Assembly (NCBI GenBank): GCA_001795335.1
Contig: MGOK01000050.1
Span: 12,084-27,632 of the forward strand
DNA from: Chloroflexi bacterium RBG_19FT_COMBO_55_16
GTDB lineage: Bacteria > Chloroflexota > Anaerolineae > Anaerolineales > UBA4823
Direction of reading: 5' to 3'
Length of the DNA: 15,549 nucleotides
Under the pieces are notes generated by a model, which was not told the origin of the DNA, made no database searches, and was given only the letters and a program-made list of their open reading frames with translations. Shown here piece after piece: positions 14,566 through 15,549 of this stretch (position 1 is the first letter of the stretch; the number at the start of each line of letters is the position of its first letter). The position numbers were made by a program, and so were the translations under genes.

Positions 14566-15360
14566 TAGCCCCCAGATAGCCACTGCGACGCTGGCCCCAA
14601 CCAACGAGCAGGAGAAATTCACCAGGTCGTTGTTTAGCCACCGCCAGCCACGCACCTGGACGGTTTCGTTTCCGCACCTGTGGTGGGGATGGCTTTCCGT
14701 TTCCTTCTGGCATTGCGGACAATAGTAGATCGCCTGCACGGAAGCCCCCAGGAATGAATCAAAGGCAGCCCCGGCGAATCCTGCGACGGTGAAGACCGCC
14801 ATCAAGCGTGACGCCGGAGTGCTGGGGGTGAACAATGCCGCCCCGAATCCGATTAAAGCCGCGCCGGCCAGGGCCGACAAATTGCCGAACAGGGTGATGC
14901 CTCCCGAAGTGCCTCGCTCCACAACTTTCCGGTTCGTTATCAGCCGCGGGGACGTGGTACTCAACACGCCCAACTCGGTTGCCCAGGTATCGGCGGTCAC
15001 GGCAGCCATCGCCCCAGCGAAGGCGATCCATAGCCATTCCTTGAGAGGGAATAAAGCCAATACCAGGGCAAGCAAGGCACCCAGGCCTCCGTTAGCCAGC
15101 ACCTGGCCGTAGTCGCGCCGGGAGCCTTTATCAAATTTCTCGGCCAATCCAGATTTTCTCGCCGCGAAGGCGCGAGAAAGCAGGCTCGAAGAGATGAAGA
15201 AGGTCAGCAGCAATACAGCCCAAGGAATACCTCCCAGACCGAAGATCAACCCACCAGTAAGTACAGCAGCCCAGGCTCCGCTCGGAGCAAGCGCACCGGC
15301 TCGGAAAGCTAGGTATGCGATCAACGCGCTGAACAGGAAACCAAGAAAAATTTGCGGCAC
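14557..15360 (-). CDS. DUF92/TMEM19-family integral membrane protein
   Basis: A polytopic membrane protein, 267 residues if started at GTG 15360. Family hallmarks: repeated hydrophobic helices, SSLLSRAFAARKSGLAEKFDKGSRRDYGQVLANGGLGALLAL, the polar helix AVTADTWATELGVLS, a glycine-rich TSGGITLFGNLSALAGA, and GAAFDSFLGASVQA followed by a Cys/His cluster (C214, C217, H224, H227, C229). It ends with GWRWLNNDLVN and a final membrane helix. The plant member VTE6 is linked to phytyl-phosphate phosphorylation in prenyl recycling, so a prenyl-phosphate kinase role is possible but not established here. The frame is open to GTG 15507, but the extra 49 residues are Pro-rich, unlike the family, and overlap a DnaA-box-like array; I prefer 15360. 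TTG 15384 is another option. No clear SD is seen. Confidence 0.85.
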   Translation of the reverse strand: MPQIFLGFLFSALIAYLAFRAGALAPSGAWAAVLTGGLIFGLGGIPWAVLLLTFFISSSLLSRAFAARKSGLAEKFDKGSRRDYGQVLANGGLGALLALVLALFPLKEWLWIAFAGAMAAVTADTWATELGVLSTTSPRLITNRKVVERGTSGGITLFGNLSALAGAALIGFGAALFTPSTPASRLMAVFTVAGFAGAAFDSFLGASVQAIYYCPQCQKETESHPHHRCGNETVQVRGWRWLNNDLVNFSCSLVGASVAVAIWGLLF

Positions 15361-15403
15361 GGGTTTAGGTATTCGAAAAGGCAAGCCCTGAAAGAGTAGA
15401 AGA

Positions 15404-15454
15404 TGTGGATAAGTGGCTGGAATCTGTGGAAAACTGGTCAGATCCGGTGGATAA
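15404..15454 (-). repeat. Three DnaA-box-like repeats at exact 21-bp spacing
   Basis: On the - strand, TTATCCACC (15454-15446), TTTTCCACA (15433-15425) and TTATCCACA (15412-15404). The last matches the DnaA box consensus perfectly, the second fits the relaxed TTWTNCACA, and the first has one mismatch. All have the same orientation and a start-to-start distance of 21 bp (two helical turns), and flanking bases are partly conserved too, like iterons. They could be part of a replication origin or a DnaA-regulated site. No clear AT-rich unwinding stretch is obvious within the array. Confidence 0.65.
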
Positions 15455-15475
15455 TTCCTGAAAATCCGGGGGAAA

Positions 15476-15549
15476 TTACCCTGTCCCCAGGATAAAGATA
15501 ACAGCACTTAGAAAGAATAGCGCAGTGAGAACGCCGCTGCCCCATAACA
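15476..15549 (-). CDS. C-terminal end of a probable membrane protein (partial)
   Basis: One - strand frame enters from the window edge and ends at TAA 15478-15476. It encodes 23 residues, LWGSGVLTALFFLSAVIFIL followed by GTG, which look like a final transmembrane helix with a short tail. The rest of the gene lies outside. The assignment rests only on hydrophobic composition and on leaving a plausible 115-bp intergenic gap before the DUF92 start. Confidence 0.4.
   Translation of the reverse strand, partial: LWGSGVLTALFFLSAVIFILGTG

Overview
The window reads like a chromosome segment of a Chloroflexota bacterium, most likely Anaerolineae. This is inferred from gene content, not from a marker gene: a BTAD/SARP-type regulator fused to an nSTAND1-like NTPase and a long WD40 tail, a HicB-like/DinB fusion, a DUF92 membrane protein, moderately high GC, and some TTG/GTG starts with strong Shine-Dalgarno (SD) sequences. 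Coding density is very high. I see no rRNA, tRNA, CRISPR array or insertion sequence.

Region 1 (1-5046, + strand) is one giant gene, cut off at its 5' end by the window edge. It encodes the end of a winged-helix domain, a BTAD domain, a P-loop NTPase core, a coiled coil, one membrane segment and 14 WD40 blades. Inside it lies an exact-period 612-bp in-frame tandem duplication (721-1332 and 1333-1944) with only two base differences, so the protein has two Walker A/Walker B cores in a row. Each copy also carries a canonical four-tract G-quadruplex motif on the template strand.

Region 2 (9873 down to 5053, - strand) is a five-gene sugar catabolic operon: DeoR-family repressor, AgaS/GlmS-type SIS isomerase, LacD-type class I aldolase, and two PfkB-family kinases. 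The last three genes are coupled by 1-nt stop/start overlaps. A good sigma70-type promoter precedes the repressor gene, with three helix-phased direct repeats just downstream that look like the operator. The enzymes fit breakdown of an amino sugar or ketohexose phosphate through a tagatose- or fructose-bisphosphate-like intermediate to triose phosphates. The substrate cannot be fixed from sequence alone.

Region 3 (9972-14565, + strand) holds a small P-loop kinase, a CorA-type metal channel (ATGA overlap), a YbaK-type tRNA deacylase, a HicB-like/DinB fusion, MoaA (molybdenum cofactor biosynthesis) and a HAD hydrolase. The first four are closely packed. moaA and the HAD gene follow after a 90-nt gap that contains a perfect TATAAT.

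Region 4 (14557-15549, - strand) holds a DUF92 membrane protein whose 3' end overlaps the HAD gene by 9 bp. Upstream is an intergenic stretch with three DnaA-box-like 9-mers at exactly 21-bp spacing, and then what looks like the C-terminal end of another membrane protein running off the window. The most notable items are the phased DnaA-box array and the recent P-loop duplication.
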